NCBI GenBank assembly: GCA_016784355.1
Contig: JADHUV010000007.1
Span: 1 to 64,000 of the forward strand
Origin: Nitrospira sp.
GTDB lineage: Bacteria; Nitrospirota; Thermodesulfovibrionia; UBA6902
Direction of reading: 5' to 3'
Length of the DNA stretch: 64,000 nucleotides
Below the pieces are notes generated by a model that searched no databases, was not told the origin of the DNA, and saw only the letters and a program-made list of their open reading frames with translations. Both the position numbers and the translations under genes were made by a program. The stretch's first letter is position 1. Each line of letters starts with the position of its first letter. Below, piece after piece: positions 36,562 through 45,039 of the stretch.

Positions 36562-37236
36562 ATGACAACAGTATTAATTGTTAAAAATATAGCAACTGAA
36601 GGCCCGGGAACAATAGCAGATTACCTGAAGGAAAAGGCTATTCCGTATCAGGTACTGAACATGTATGAACCCGGTGAGATGCCTGATATCAGACCCTTTA
36701 CTCACCTAGTAATAATGGGTGGTCCTATGGCTGTATATGAGACAGACCAGTTTCCCTATCTGCACATTGAGGCAGCTCTTATAAGATCCTTTATAAAACA
36801 GCGTAAGCCGGTACTTGGTATTTGTCTTGGATCACAACTGATAGCCTCTGCACTGGATGCAAAGGTATATGCCGGAGGAACTCAGGAGATAGGCTGGAGT
36901 ACAGTTGAGATCACGGCAGAGGGGATGACTGACAAGGTTTTTTCAAGTTTGGGACTGGAGACTGCTGAGGTGTTTCAGTGGCATGGAGACACATTTGATA
37001 TCCCAAAAAAATCAGTCCTGCTTGCTTCGTCATCATTATATACAAATCAGGCCTTCAGGTACGGCAGCAATGTCTACGGCCTGCAGTTTCATATCGAGGT
37101 ATCGCCAGAGATTATTGAGGAGTGGTTCACTTCTAACCCGGGAGTGAATCTTGCGGCGATGCTTGACCATGCTAATAAGATATATCCCGACTACAGGGAA
37201 AGGGCTCAATTGTTTTATGAGAGATTTTTTGCTTAA
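36562..37236 (+). CDS. class I glutamine amidotransferase-like protein
   Basis: A 224-residue free-standing GATase1 domain resembling the glutaminase part of GMP synthase: LVIMGGPMAVYE, nucleophile Cys in VLGICLGSQLIASAL (about residue 94), and the His-Glu pair in GLQFHIEVSPE (about 172-174). The complete triad suggests glutamine hydrolysis or a gamma-glutamyl transfer on an unknown substrate. It lies between amt copy 2 and glnA, so a link with glutamine metabolism is likely. Confidence 0.87.
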   Translation: MTTVLIVKNIATEGPGTIADYLKEKAIPYQVLNMYEPGEMPDIRPFTHLVIMGGPMAVYETDQFPYLHIEAALIRSFIKQRKPVLGICLGSQLIASALDAKVYAGGTQEIGWSTVEITAEGMTDKVFSSLGLETAEVFQWHGDTFDIPKKSVLLASSSLYTNQAFRYGSNVYGLQFHIEVSPEIIEEWFTSNPGVNLAAMLDHANKIYPDYRERAQLFYERFFA

Positions 37237-37259
37237 GATTGAAGCTGCGAGAAGTAACC

Positions 37260-37276
37260 CCCGGCTTGCCGGGTTT
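37260..37276 (+). terminator. weak stem-loop before glnA
   Basis: CCCGGC and GCCGGG form a six-base-pair stem with a TT loop followed by TTT. It may terminate the amidotransferase message or thin out read-through into glnA. Confidence 0.4.
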
Positions 37277-37336
37277 AAAGATTTCAATCAGATCTGTATA
37301 GATTGGACAAACTATAACCTTTAAGGAGGAAGTGCA

Positions 37337-38749
37337 ATGACACCACAGGATGCAATAAAACTGGCCAAGGAAAATAATGCTGTGATGGTGGACTATAAGT
37401 TCATCGATTTCCCGGGCATATGGCAAAATTTTTCAGTACCTATCAGTGAGCTGGATGAATCAATATTTGAGGATGGTCTCGGTTTTGATGGATCTTCAAT
37501 CCGAGGATGGGCGGCAATTCAGTCATCAGATATGCTGATGATACCTGATGCCTCGACCGCGATAATGGACCCTTTCCGGGAATACCCGACTCTAAGCCTT
37601 GTTTGTAATATTATTGATCCGATCACAAAAGAGCCTTACACCAGAGATCCGCGCTTTATCGCTCAGAAATCGATCCAGTACTTGAAATCCACAGGAATCG
37701 GTGATACTGCTTTTTTTGGTCCGGAAGCAGAGTTTTTCCTTTTTGATGATGTTCGCTTTGACCAGAACTCCCATAGCGGTTATTACTTCCTTGATTCACG
37801 TGAAGGAATCTGGAACTCCGGCCTTGATGAAGGTCCAAACCTTGGATACAGACCCAGACATAAAGAAGGCTATTTCCCCACAGCTCCGACGGACCAGTTT
37901 GAGGACATAAGGACAGAGATGTGTATGATTATGCAGCAGTGCGGTATTCATATTGAGGCACAGCATCATGAGGTTGCTACCGGCGGTCAGGCTGAGATTG
38001 ATATGCGTTTTGCCCCTCTTGTAGAGCAGGCAGACAAGGTAATGCTGTTTAAGTATATCGTCAGAAATGTTGCATATGCCCACGGGTTAAGTGCGACCTT
38101 TATGCCGAAACCCCTCTTTGGTGATAACGGAAGCGGCATGCACGTTCACCAGAGCATATGGAAAGACGGCAAGCCTCTGTTTGGAGGAAATGGTTATGCC
38201 GGACTCAGCGAGATGGCAATGCATTATATGGGCGGCATCATGAAACACGCCCGCTCTCTTGCCGCACTGACAAACCCGACAACCAACTCCTACAAGAGAC
38301 TGGTTCCCGGATATGAAGCACCGGTTAATATTGCTTATTCCGCGAGAAACCGTTCTGCATCCTTGAGGATTCCCATGTACTCAATGTCTCCTAAGGCCAA
38401 GAGAGTTGAGGTGCGTTTCCCTGATCCATCCTGCAATCCTTATCTGGCATTTGCCGCAATGCTGATGGCAGGTCTTGATGGTATTGAAAACAAGATAGAT
38501 CCGGGTGAACCTATGGACAAGGATCTCTATGAACTTCCGCCGGAAGAACTGGCAAATGTACCGCAGATGCCGGGTTCTCTTGATGAGGCCATGAACGCGC
38601 TTGAAGAAGATCATGAGTACCTGCTTAAAGGTAATGTCTTTACAGAAGACGCAATCACAAGATGGATCTCGTACAAAAGAGAGAATGAGATTGATGCCCT
38701 CAGGTTAAGACCTCATCCACATGAGTTCTTTATGTATTACGATCTATAA
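37337..38749 (+). CDS. glnA: glutamine synthetase, type I
   Basis: The 470-residue enzyme makes glutamine from glutamate, ammonia and ATP as a dodecamer. Landmarks: [31 protein letters not shown], the ammonium-site [29 protein letters not shown] and the adenylylation tyrosine in [10 protein letters not shown], so it is of the GlnE-regulated beta type. AAGGAGGAAG precedes the ATG. It assimilates ammonium brought in by the two Amt proteins or made by nitrogenase. A strong terminator follows. Confidence 0.97.
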   Translation: MTPQDAIKLAKENNAVMVDYKFIDFPGIWQNFSVPISELDESIFEDGLGFDGSSIRGWAAIQSSDMLMIPDASTAIMDPFREYPTLSLVCNIIDPITKEPYTRDPRFIAQKSIQYLKSTGIGDTAFFGPEAEFFLFDDVRFDQNSHSGYYFLDSREGIWNSGLDEGPNLGYRPRHKEGYFPTAPTDQFEDIRTEMCMIMQQCGIHIEAQHHEVATGGQAEIDMRFAPLVEQADKVMLFKYIVRNVAYAHGLSATFMPKPLFGDNGSGMHVHQSIWKDGKPLFGGNGYAGLSEMAMHYMGGIMKHARSLAALTNPTTNSYKRLVPGYEAPVNIAYSARNRSASLRIPMYSMSPKAKRVEVRFPDPSCNPYLAFAAMLMAGLDGIENKIDPGEPMDKDLYELPPEELANVPQMPGSLDEAMNALEEDHEYLLKGNVFTEDAITRWISYKRENEIDALRLRPHPHEFFMYYDL

Positions 38750-38762
38750 AGTATGATATGTC

Positions 38763-38801
38763 ATAAGGGCCCCGGTCGTAAGGCCGGGGCCCTTATTTTT
38801 T
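38763..38801 (+). terminator. intrinsic terminator of glnA
   Basis: ATAAGGGCCCCGG and CCGGGGCCCTTAT form a 13-bp stem with an eight-base loop, followed by TTTTT. Confidence 0.93.
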
Positions 38802-38825
38802 GAATACAGCTATCCGGAGGGATTT

Positions 38826-40322
38826 ATGAAAGGGACTGATATCATCAGCCATGAACTGCATCATGAAATACTTGGCTCCATAATAGACAGAGACGAAATT
38901 ACTCCCTATCTGTTATTGCGTACCACTGATTATAAAAGTGCTCTTGCTCAGGCTTCAAAAATGCTGGCTAACAGGGGGTTTGATATCTCTGATGATCATG
39001 TGCTTGAAAAAGATGAAAAGGCACGCGCATTAAGATATATTGAACAGGCTTATAAGTATTGCTTTCAGTTTTTGTTTCCGGTTATTCGTACGCAACTGGG
39101 AAAACTCGAAGCACTTCAGTCTGATTGTATGCCGTTATACAGGGACGCCCTGAAATCGCTACTCTGTATAGAGCAGGGCATGTCTGACACAGACTTCAGA
39201 GATTTTATAATGGAAGATCCAAGGCATGTTTTATTAGTAGCCTCCTCTCGTAAATATCCCGGAGTACTCAAAGGTTATCGTGAGCAGGAAAGAATGGTCC
39301 CGCCTAAATGGCAGCAGCTTGCATGTTCACTTTTAAAAGTAGCCTATCTGATTAAATCTATTGAAGAGGACAGTCAGGATGTTAATGATTATGCGCAGCT
39401 CGGACTTTTTTTACGTCAGGAGAGGCAGAGTCTAGGAGATGTCTATAACTATGACTGGCTTCACCCGGAGCATCTGCCTCAGAATGAGCCTGCCAGAAGG
39501 GCATATGTTAAGCTCTCCACTTTTTTCCATAAGCTGAAATCTTCGGTGAAATATAATATCGCACGAGAATGCATGATATTTGACAGCGGTGACGGGGTGG
39601 AAATTGAGCTTGAAAAAATAGCCTCTCGCCTTAAAAGTCCGGAAAGTATGTTTACCAAACTTGGAAAGGATATCGAAGGTGAAGCCCATAATATCAGGGA
39701 TATGCTTGCCATAACCTTTATACTTAAAGACCGCAATGATACTCTGAAGCTCTTCCATGCCCTTCAGAAACAGGGTGTAATTCTTCAGGAAAATACCCTC
39801 TCGCCTTCCATTACACAGACGCTCTTCAATGATGCTGATGCGATGAAAGAGGCCGTAAGAATACTTATGAAAAGTTTACAGCGCAGTGAGGGTACTGAGC
39901 CGGAAATAGATGACACCGAGCTTGCAGAAAATACCGAAAAGTTCTTTCAGGCACTCAATGTTAATACACGGAAAAACCAACATTCCTCAGCAGGTCACAG
40001 TAAATTTCAGTGCAAACTGAATTTCTCAATCCCGATACACAGAAACGCAGCCACCAACAAGATCATGATTCCCGGCACTGCTACATACCGCAAACGCAAT
40101 GAAATAAAAAAGGTCACAGAGCAGCATACGCTCGCGGTTGAGTTGCGGATATCTGATGAACAAAGCTGGCTGGCCTCAGAACAAAAAGGCGATTCTCACC
40201 ATGAGGCCTACAAATTCAGACAACTGCTCACGGTGATTAACAGGACTTTCTCCGGGCAGTTTCTGTTCCCGGAAGAAATGATAAAAAAACTCAGGCAGGA
40301 TCAGGCAGTGCTTTTTCAGTGA
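38826..40322 (+). CDS. TIGR04552-like protein with RelA/SpoT-like region, function unknown
   Basis: The 498-residue protein is soluble and mostly helical in its first half. Its central part (about 255-320: IASRLKSPESMFTKLGKDIEGEA, then IRDMLAITFILKDRNDTLKLFHALQ) has the order of charged residues of a RelA/SpoT-type nucleotidyltransferase domain (R.K...S...K, then IrDmlaitfi). A later stretch (KFQCKLNFSIP...VAVELRISDEQSW-like) could complete the fold. It resembles the TIGR04552 family of unknown function. Its place after glnA suggests a role in nitrogen metabolism, by inference only. A fragment resembling its 3' end occurs at 57256-57303. Confidence 0.6.
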   Translation: MKGTDIISHELHHEILGSIIDRDEITPYLLLRTTDYKSALAQASKMLANRGFDISDDHVLEKDEKARALRYIEQAYKYCFQFLFPVIRTQLGKLEALQSDCMPLYRDALKSLLCIEQGMSDTDFRDFIMEDPRHVLLVASSRKYPGVLKGYREQERMVPPKWQQLACSLLKVAYLIKSIEEDSQDVNDYAQLGLFLRQERQSLGDVYNYDWLHPEHLPQNEPARRAYVKLSTFFHKLKSSVKYNIARECMIFDSGDGVEIELEKIASRLKSPESMFTKLGKDIEGEAHNIRDMLAITFILKDRNDTLKLFHALQKQGVILQENTLSPSITQTLFNDADAMKEAVRILMKSLQRSEGTEPEIDDTELAENTEKFFQALNVNTRKNQHSSAGHSKFQCKLNFSIPIHRNAATNKIMIPGTATYRKRNEIKKVTEQHTLAVELRISDEQSWLASEQKGDSHHEAYKFRQLLTVINRTFSGQFLFPEEMIKKLRQDQAVLFQ

Positions 40323-40384
40323 TATTTGCGGCAAGGTTATTTATGTCCTTAAAAGTGTACATACAGCCCTCTCCATAAATACAC

Positions 40385-41146
40385 TTAAGCCATAAAAACT
40401 TTTCGCCCCAGAAATATAATCGCCACAATTATAACCGCCCCGAGGACTCTCTGCATGGTGCTCGGTTTATATTTAATAGCGCCCAGAAAAGATCCTGCCA
40501 GACTGCCTGCCAATACCGCAATTATGGGCAGAATGATCTGTGAGAGGTCTATTGAATTAAATTGAAGACGGGCAGTCAACCCGGAGAGAGAGTTTAGAAA
40601 TATAAATATAGCACCGCAGGCCGCTGCCTCCTTTTCTGTCCCCAGTCCAAGTACTATTATCAGGGGGACAAGATATATACCGCCTCCAATACCTACAATA
40701 CCGGCAATAAGACCCAGGATTGAGCCTGCAATTATTGAAATGATTGTCTTGCCGGCCGCTGAAATATTGAGTTTAATTGTCGTGTCCTTCCAGACATATA
40801 TACGCAGCGCAACAAAAAAAAGCGTTCCGAGAAGTATCCAGTAAAAGAGTTCTTTGGGAAGTCTCAGGGAACCGCCCAGATATGACATGGGTATGGATGA
40901 GACAAGAAAGGGTAAAAGCAGCTTAAGCCGCGCATGACCGGACCGGATAAAATTAAGACTGCCGACAGAAGTCACCAGAAGGTTCAGTGTTAACGAGATC
41001 AAAGGAATAGCGACAGTGCTTACACCGAAGATAGCCATAAGTGCCGTATAGGATGAACCTCCTCCCAGTCCGACTGAGGAGTAGGTAAAGGCAATAGCAA
41101 AAAAAATCGGTGCTAATATATAGGGTGATATAATAATATCTTCCAT
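40385..41146 (-). CDS. TauE/SafE-family anion exporter
   Basis: A 253-residue membrane protein with eight hydrophobic segments in two homologous halves: SSVGLGGGSSYTALMAIFGVS in the first and GLIAGIVGIGGGIYLVPLIIVLG in the second. These glycine-rich motifs define the TauE/SafE (DUF81) family, which moves sulfite, sulfoacetate or similar anions. It is a single gene between the glnA region and the nif operon end. Confidence 0.9.
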   Translation of the reverse strand: MEDIIISPYILAPIFFAIAFTYSSVGLGGGSSYTALMAIFGVSTVAIPLISLTLNLLVTSVGSLNFIRSGHARLKLLLPFLVSSIPMSYLGGSLRLPKELFYWILLGTLFFVALRIYVWKDTTIKLNISAAGKTIISIIAGSILGLIAGIVGIGGGIYLVPLIIVLGLGTEKEAAACGAIFIFLNSLSGLTARLQFNSIDLSQIILPIIAVLAGSLAGSFLGAIKYKPSTMQRVLGAVIIVAIIFLGRKVFMA

Positions 41147-41321
41147 GTTATATCTCCTCTGATAAAGTTATTCAGTTAGTCATAGAAAACGATAAACTGT
41201 CATTTTCTAACCAGCTCGTCATCTGTCGACTTGATCGGGAGATCCAGACATCAGATTAATTTAGTAAAAATAAAGGCCAGGTGATAATTGTGATACAACC
41301 CCTAAACCGGAGGATGCCACA

Positions 41322-41543
41322 TTACTTCCACCAGATCTGCCTTTTGGCCGGATTACCGATCAAATCAAAGGAATCTCCAGATTCATTTAAAACCGCATCA
41401 AATTCTTCCCTGGTGAACTCATACCCTTCCCCGGAAGCAAAGGCAATAAAATCATCCTTCGTTTTAAGGGCGTCATAGCGCATTCTTATTGCTTCATTAT
41501 TACCACCTGCAATTAATAGTTCTTCAACATTTTTCTTTGGCAT
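41322..41543 (-). CDS. Nif11-domain small protein at the end of the nif operon
   Basis: The 73-residue product matches the Nif11 / Nif11-like leader-peptide domain: ...YDALKTKDDFIAFASGEGYEFTREEFDAVL. The family was first seen in nif clusters, and its members elsewhere are leader peptides of ribosomally made natural products; the C-terminal part here (SFDLIGNPAKRQIWWK) is not cysteine-rich, so no modified peptide is predicted. I start at the ATG 41543 behind GGAGAG, not at 41582. It is the last gene of the nifH operon. Confidence 0.8.
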   Translation of the reverse strand: MPKKNVEELLIAGGNNEAIRMRYDALKTKDDFIAFASGEGYEFTREEFDAVLNESGDSFDLIGNPAKRQIWWK

Positions 41544-41568
41544 AGCAACTCTCCTTTTTTTGCGCCGA

Positions 41569-41585
41569 CAGCTGTCGGACACAGG
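41569..41585. promoter_or_regulatory. palindrome related to the nif operator, inside the operon
   Basis: CCGACAGCTGTCGG is a 14-base perfect palindrome that extends into TGTCGGACA on one side, the same nine-base block found in the operator at 34607-34651. It lies between the 115-residue gene and the Nif11 gene, where it could be an internal control point or an mRNA hairpin. Confidence 0.4.
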
Positions 41586-41600
41586 TTTGTAGACGTTTAG

Positions 41601-41948
41601 TTAATCCTTTTTCTCAGGCATATCAGCTGTGTGCTTTTTAAAAAACTTCAAGTTTATATTCGCGGCATCACCCTGCGTTATACTGTAAAAGCCGCCTTCT
41701 GAAATCGTGATTTCTTTATCAGCCGCAGCCGACTTCAGCGCTGCAATTGAATCCTTGATCTCATCAATATCTGCTTCAATATTTTTATGCAAAAGGATTT
41801 TGTCAGCCTTTGCGGTAAATTGCAGAAGAAAGGCGTTATGCTCCATAAAGACTATATCCTCATAGGCATATGAGACTTTCATTGGAACTGTGCCTGTGCT
41901 GACGGATTCTACAAGTCCCATAATCGTACCTAATGGATATATTGGCAT
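41601..41948 (-). CDS. unknown protein of the nif operon (115 aa)
   Basis: Not recognised. The first half is beta-rich (MPIYPLGTIMGLVESVST, VSYAYEDIVFMEHNAFLLQF), followed by a helix (IDEIKDSIAALKSAAAD) and a final strand region with a Lys/Asp-rich end. It has no signal peptide and no cysteine. GGAGAAGG precedes the ATG. Its position between nif-linked genes on one strand implies expression with nitrogenase. Confidence 0.7.
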   Translation of the reverse strand: MPIYPLGTIMGLVESVSTGTVPMKVSYAYEDIVFMEHNAFLLQFTAKADKILLHKNIEADIDEIKDSIAALKSAAADKEITISEGGFYSITQGDAANINLKFFKKHTADMPEKKD

Positions 41949-42022
41949 CGCCTTCTCCTTTGCATAACCCTTCAGTTAAATAATGGTCAGCTTTTTTGAA
42001 TGTTAAGTTTCAAGCAACTCTA

Positions 42023-42268
42023 TTACTCGCCTGCTGATATAGTTCTTATAGTAATGATTCCGCTCCAGTCGTAATAAGAGTTGACAGCACGATTCTCTGT
42101 CGTCTCTTCGGTGATTCTCAAAAATTCTTCACCGATAAAAATAACTGCTTTTTCCAAAACCTTTCCCTCATTAATTTGCAGCGAGAGACCTTTTCTCAAT
42201 TTTCTTGACATGGTGCCGTGTACCGGCATAGATGCATATTCAAAAATCTTTTCCCAGGTTGCCTTCAT
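42023..42268 (-). CDS. unknown small protein of the nif operon (81 aa)
   Basis: Not recognised. A basic N-terminal half (HGTMSRKLRKGLSLQINEGKVLEKAV) is followed by IFIGEEFLRITEETTENRAVNSYYDWSGI. The ATG at 42268 has an AAGGAG ribosome site; the upstream ATG at 42310 has none. No cysteines and no membrane segment. Confidence 0.65.
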   Translation of the reverse strand: MKATWEKIFEYASMPVHGTMSRKLRKGLSLQINEGKVLEKAVIFIGEEFLRITEETTENRAVNSYYDWSGIITIRTISAGE

Positions 42269-42345
42269 GACTATCTCCTTTTTCAACTCTTTTTTAGATG
42301 TAAACTTCAACTTTAATTATCTTCAACTAATCAGACTGCTGCAAT

Positions 42346-42777
42346 CTATGCTGCTACAAGGCTTTGCAGTCTCTGTGCTATTTGCAGCATCCCGGGGATT
42401 TCTTCCTTCTCCGGGGGTGTGATTCTGAAACCATCCAGGTCGCAGATATCCTGATATTGATCCATCGTGAGCAGGCCTTCTCTTAATTCGTCAAGGGCAG
42501 AGGGGAAGGTCTCATCCATCGCCTCTACCAGATCCTTCATTGTATGGTTATATGGCAAGGCCCCATGCTGCATCAGGGCTGCCATAATGAATTTTTCAAT
42601 TCCCATAGCAATAAGGTTGTACAGAATCTCAGGCGTAAAAATCGCACGCTTTTTCTCATAGGCTCCGAGTGCGGTCTTTAAGAAGCTGTTTCCATCTTTC
42701 AGGTAATCCTCCCAGCCGCCAATGGGTTGTCTGGCAGGATCACCTATTTTAATTACATCAGATGAAATCATAGTCAT
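42346..42777 (-). CDS. HEPN-like helical protein of the nif operon
   Basis: The 143-residue product is largely helical; YEKKRAIFTPEILYNLIAMGIEKFIMAALM, then HTMKDLVEAMDETFPS has the look of a HEPN-type four-helix bundle, without the RxxxxH catalytic motif. A role in nitrogenase maturation or protection can only be guessed from position. The ATG at 42777 follows AAAGGGG; the frame extends to 42822. Confidence 0.6.
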   Translation of the reverse strand: MTMISSDVIKIGDPARQPIGGWEDYLKDGNSFLKTALGAYEKKRAIFTPEILYNLIAMGIEKFIMAALMQHGALPYNHTMKDLVEAMDETFPSALDELREGLLTMDQYQDICDLDGFRITPPEKEEIPGMLQIAQRLQSLVAA

Positions 42778-42787
42778 ACCCCTTTCT

Positions 42788-43090
42788 TTAAGTGATAAGG
42801 TGATCGGCCGGGGGTGTTCCATCCTGCAGGCCGTCTAAAATTGAATCGATTACTTCTTCACTGCTTACTCCCTTAAACCACCAGTTCTCGGGCTGAATAA
42901 CCACTATCGGTCCGCTCTCACATTGCTTGAGACAAGTGGTGGCTGTTACCATACAGTCGAGATCACGATCCAGAATTTCTTCTTCCAGATACTGCAGGAA
43001 GCCTTCTGTCTGTTTGTGGCAGATGCCTTTTTTGTCGCCCGCCACCCGAAAACTTTGACAGACTATGATTTGTCTTTTAGGTGTTGCCAT
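42788..43090 (-). CDS. thioredoxin-fold 2Fe-2S ferredoxin
   Basis: A 100-residue ferredoxin of the thioredoxin-like type: VCQSFRVAGDKKGIC supplies the first two cysteines and TTCLKQCESGPIVVIQPENWWF the second pair, as in the 2Fe ferredoxins common in nif clusters. Proteins of this family have been linked with electron supply to nitrogenase or with conformational protection. It lies directly after the nifX-like gene. Confidence 0.87.
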   Translation of the reverse strand: MATPKRQIIVCQSFRVAGDKKGICHKQTEGFLQYLEEEILDRDLDCMVTATTCLKQCESGPIVVIQPENWWFKGVSSEEVIDSILDGLQDGTPPADHLIT

Positions 43091-43182
43091 TGTCTTGCTC
43101 CTTCTGTTATTCCGCCTTTTACTGACGAATAAAGTTGATAGTTAATCTTTATTAGTTATCACGTAACCATTAGAGTTTATGT

Positions 43183-43536
43183 TCAGCCGTACTCCTGCAT
43201 TTTTCTGTCAAGGATTATCTCAACAGGTCTTTTGATACTGCCTTCTGTAATGAAAACATCAATCCCGCGGTCCTCAAGAATCTTAATCGGTTTAGATCCT
43301 GCTCCGGAAGTTAAAATGGCCAGGCAGTCATTCAGTACATCCGCAAGTGCCTCCCAGCGTGTTTCTCCTCCTCCCTTTTCAGGTGCGGTCCGTGTATCCA
43401 GCAAGTGTATACAGCCGTTTCTTCCCGGGCCAAAGATCAGGAAATGCGTCGCCTGTCCGATATGCAGGTTCACTGTAGTGCCATTAAAACTGGCAACCGC
43501 TACATTAGATCTTTTTATACATGCGCTTTGCATCAT
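43183..43536 (-). CDS. NifX/NafY-type cofactor-binding protein
   Basis: The 117-residue product is a single NifX/NifB-C-terminal domain: VAVASFNGTTVNLHIGQATHFLIFG with the conserved histidine, then LLDTRTAPEKGGGETRWEALADVLNDCLAILTSGAGSKPIKILEDRGIDVFITEG. Such domains hold FeMo-cofactor or its precursor during assembly. It follows nifK by 19 bases. Confidence 0.88.
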   Translation of the reverse strand: MMQSACIKRSNVAVASFNGTTVNLHIGQATHFLIFGPGRNGCIHLLDTRTAPEKGGGETRWEALADVLNDCLAILTSGAGSKPIKILEDRGIDVFITEGSIKRPVEIILDRKMQEYG

Positions 43537-43555
43537 CTGGCTATCCTTTATTTTT

Positions 43556-44929
43556 TTATAGCACTAACTCAAATTCCTGTTCTTTTGCATCACGGTCAAG
43601 ACGATCCATCAGTACTCCGAGCATTTTTTCCAGCAGCCTGATCCCGCCCTTATATCCAACCGTTGGGAAATACTGATGTCCCTGACGGTCAAGGATTGGG
43701 AAACCCCACCGGACATATGGAATATCTTCATCACGGGCAATATATTTGCAGTAGGTATTGCCCATTATAAGATCTACTGGTTCATTCTGGATCCACTGAT
43801 GAAGCAGAAACATATCGCCGCCTGCCTTGACATTAACCTCATAGGGCATATCCTTTGTGATTTCCCTGATACGTTTTTCAAACTTCTTGCCCGATGTACC
43901 GGTTACAATGTGTATCGGCTGCATATCGAGGGTTACAAGAAACTCAGTCATGGCAATCAGCTGATCCGGGTCGCCTACAAGAGCAACTTTTTTCTGAAAA
44001 AGATACTGGTGCATATCGGAAATCATATCTACCAACTGACCGCGCTCACTGCTAATTTCATCAGGAATATTAACTCCCGCAATAATCCGCAGGGCATCAA
44101 TAAATCTGTCAGTTGCCTTCAACCCGAAGGGCATATCCAGCACACTGCAGGGCACCTTACAGCTTTTATCGAGCCAGCGGGCAGCATCAGCGGAGCACCA
44201 TTCTCCCAGAGCCAGAGTCCCTTTGGAATCACCGGCAGACCTAAGTTGCTCCATGGTAGTACCCCCATCAGGAAACATCTTGTACTCGCCGGACAGCGGT
44301 CCATTTAAGATGCCTGATGTATCGGGAAAGAGTATGCTCTCTACACCTATGAGCTTGACCATGCGTTTAATCTCTTCCATATCAGAGGGCTCTACCCAGC
44401 CGGGAATAATATTAAGTTTATGATTTTTTTTACCCGTGGGCTCGGCTACCTTTGCCATGGATGTGACCATATTGGAAAAACCCGTGACGTGAGAGCCTAC
44501 GTAGCTTGGGGTAGAGGCACTTATAACATATTTACCTTTAGGAATCTTACCTTCCGTATGGGCTTTTTTTGTTATTTGAGGCAAATCATCCCCGATTGTC
44601 TCTGAGAGGCATGTAGTATGAACTGCTATGACCTCCGGCTCGTAAACAGAGAAAATATTGGTAATGGACTGCATCATGTTTGCCTGGCCGCCAAATACAG
44701 AGGCGCCCTCGGTAAAGGCACTTGTGCTGGCAGAGACGGGCTCTTTGTAATGTCTTATCAGGGTGCTTCTGTGGTAAGAGCAGCACCCCTGTGAACCGTG
44801 ACTGTGCGGCAGACAACCATGTATGCCCAGAGATGCGTACATGGCACCTATAGGCTGGCATGTCTTGGCCGGGTTAATCATCAGGGCCTTGCGTTCAGTA
44901 ATTTTTTTCGGTGTATGACGTAATAACAT
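43556..44929 (-). CDS. nifK: nitrogenase molybdenum-iron protein beta chain
   Basis: A 457-residue subunit of the MoFe protein, of the short form without the N-terminal extension found in aerobes. P-cluster ligands: NPAKTCQPIGA, HGSQGCCSYHR and HTTCLSETIGDD. The conserved PSYVGSHVTGFSNM segment is present. Together with NifD it forms the alpha2-beta2 protein that reduces N2. It lies 110 bases after nifD, behind GGAGG. The P-cluster ligand set looks complete. Confidence 0.96.
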   Translation of the reverse strand: MLLRHTPKKITERKALMINPAKTCQPIGAMYASLGIHGCLPHSHGSQGCCSYHRSTLIRHYKEPVSASTSAFTEGASVFGGQANMMQSITNIFSVYEPEVIAVHTTCLSETIGDDLPQITKKAHTEGKIPKGKYVISASTPSYVGSHVTGFSNMVTSMAKVAEPTGKKNHKLNIIPGWVEPSDMEEIKRMVKLIGVESILFPDTSGILNGPLSGEYKMFPDGGTTMEQLRSAGDSKGTLALGEWCSADAARWLDKSCKVPCSVLDMPFGLKATDRFIDALRIIAGVNIPDEISSERGQLVDMISDMHQYLFQKKVALVGDPDQLIAMTEFLVTLDMQPIHIVTGTSGKKFEKRIREITKDMPYEVNVKAGGDMFLLHQWIQNEPVDLIMGNTYCKYIARDEDIPYVRWGFPILDRQGHQYFPTVGYKGGIRLLEKMLGVLMDRLDRDAKEQEFELVL

Positions 44930-45039
44930 TGTATCCTCCTTGTTCTATTTACTTTAAATGGATAGCGCGCCTTTTCCTGTGCTGCGGCCTCAGGTTAGGG
45001 CGATCGCCTGCAACAAAAAATCTTTACTGCCAGCAGTTA

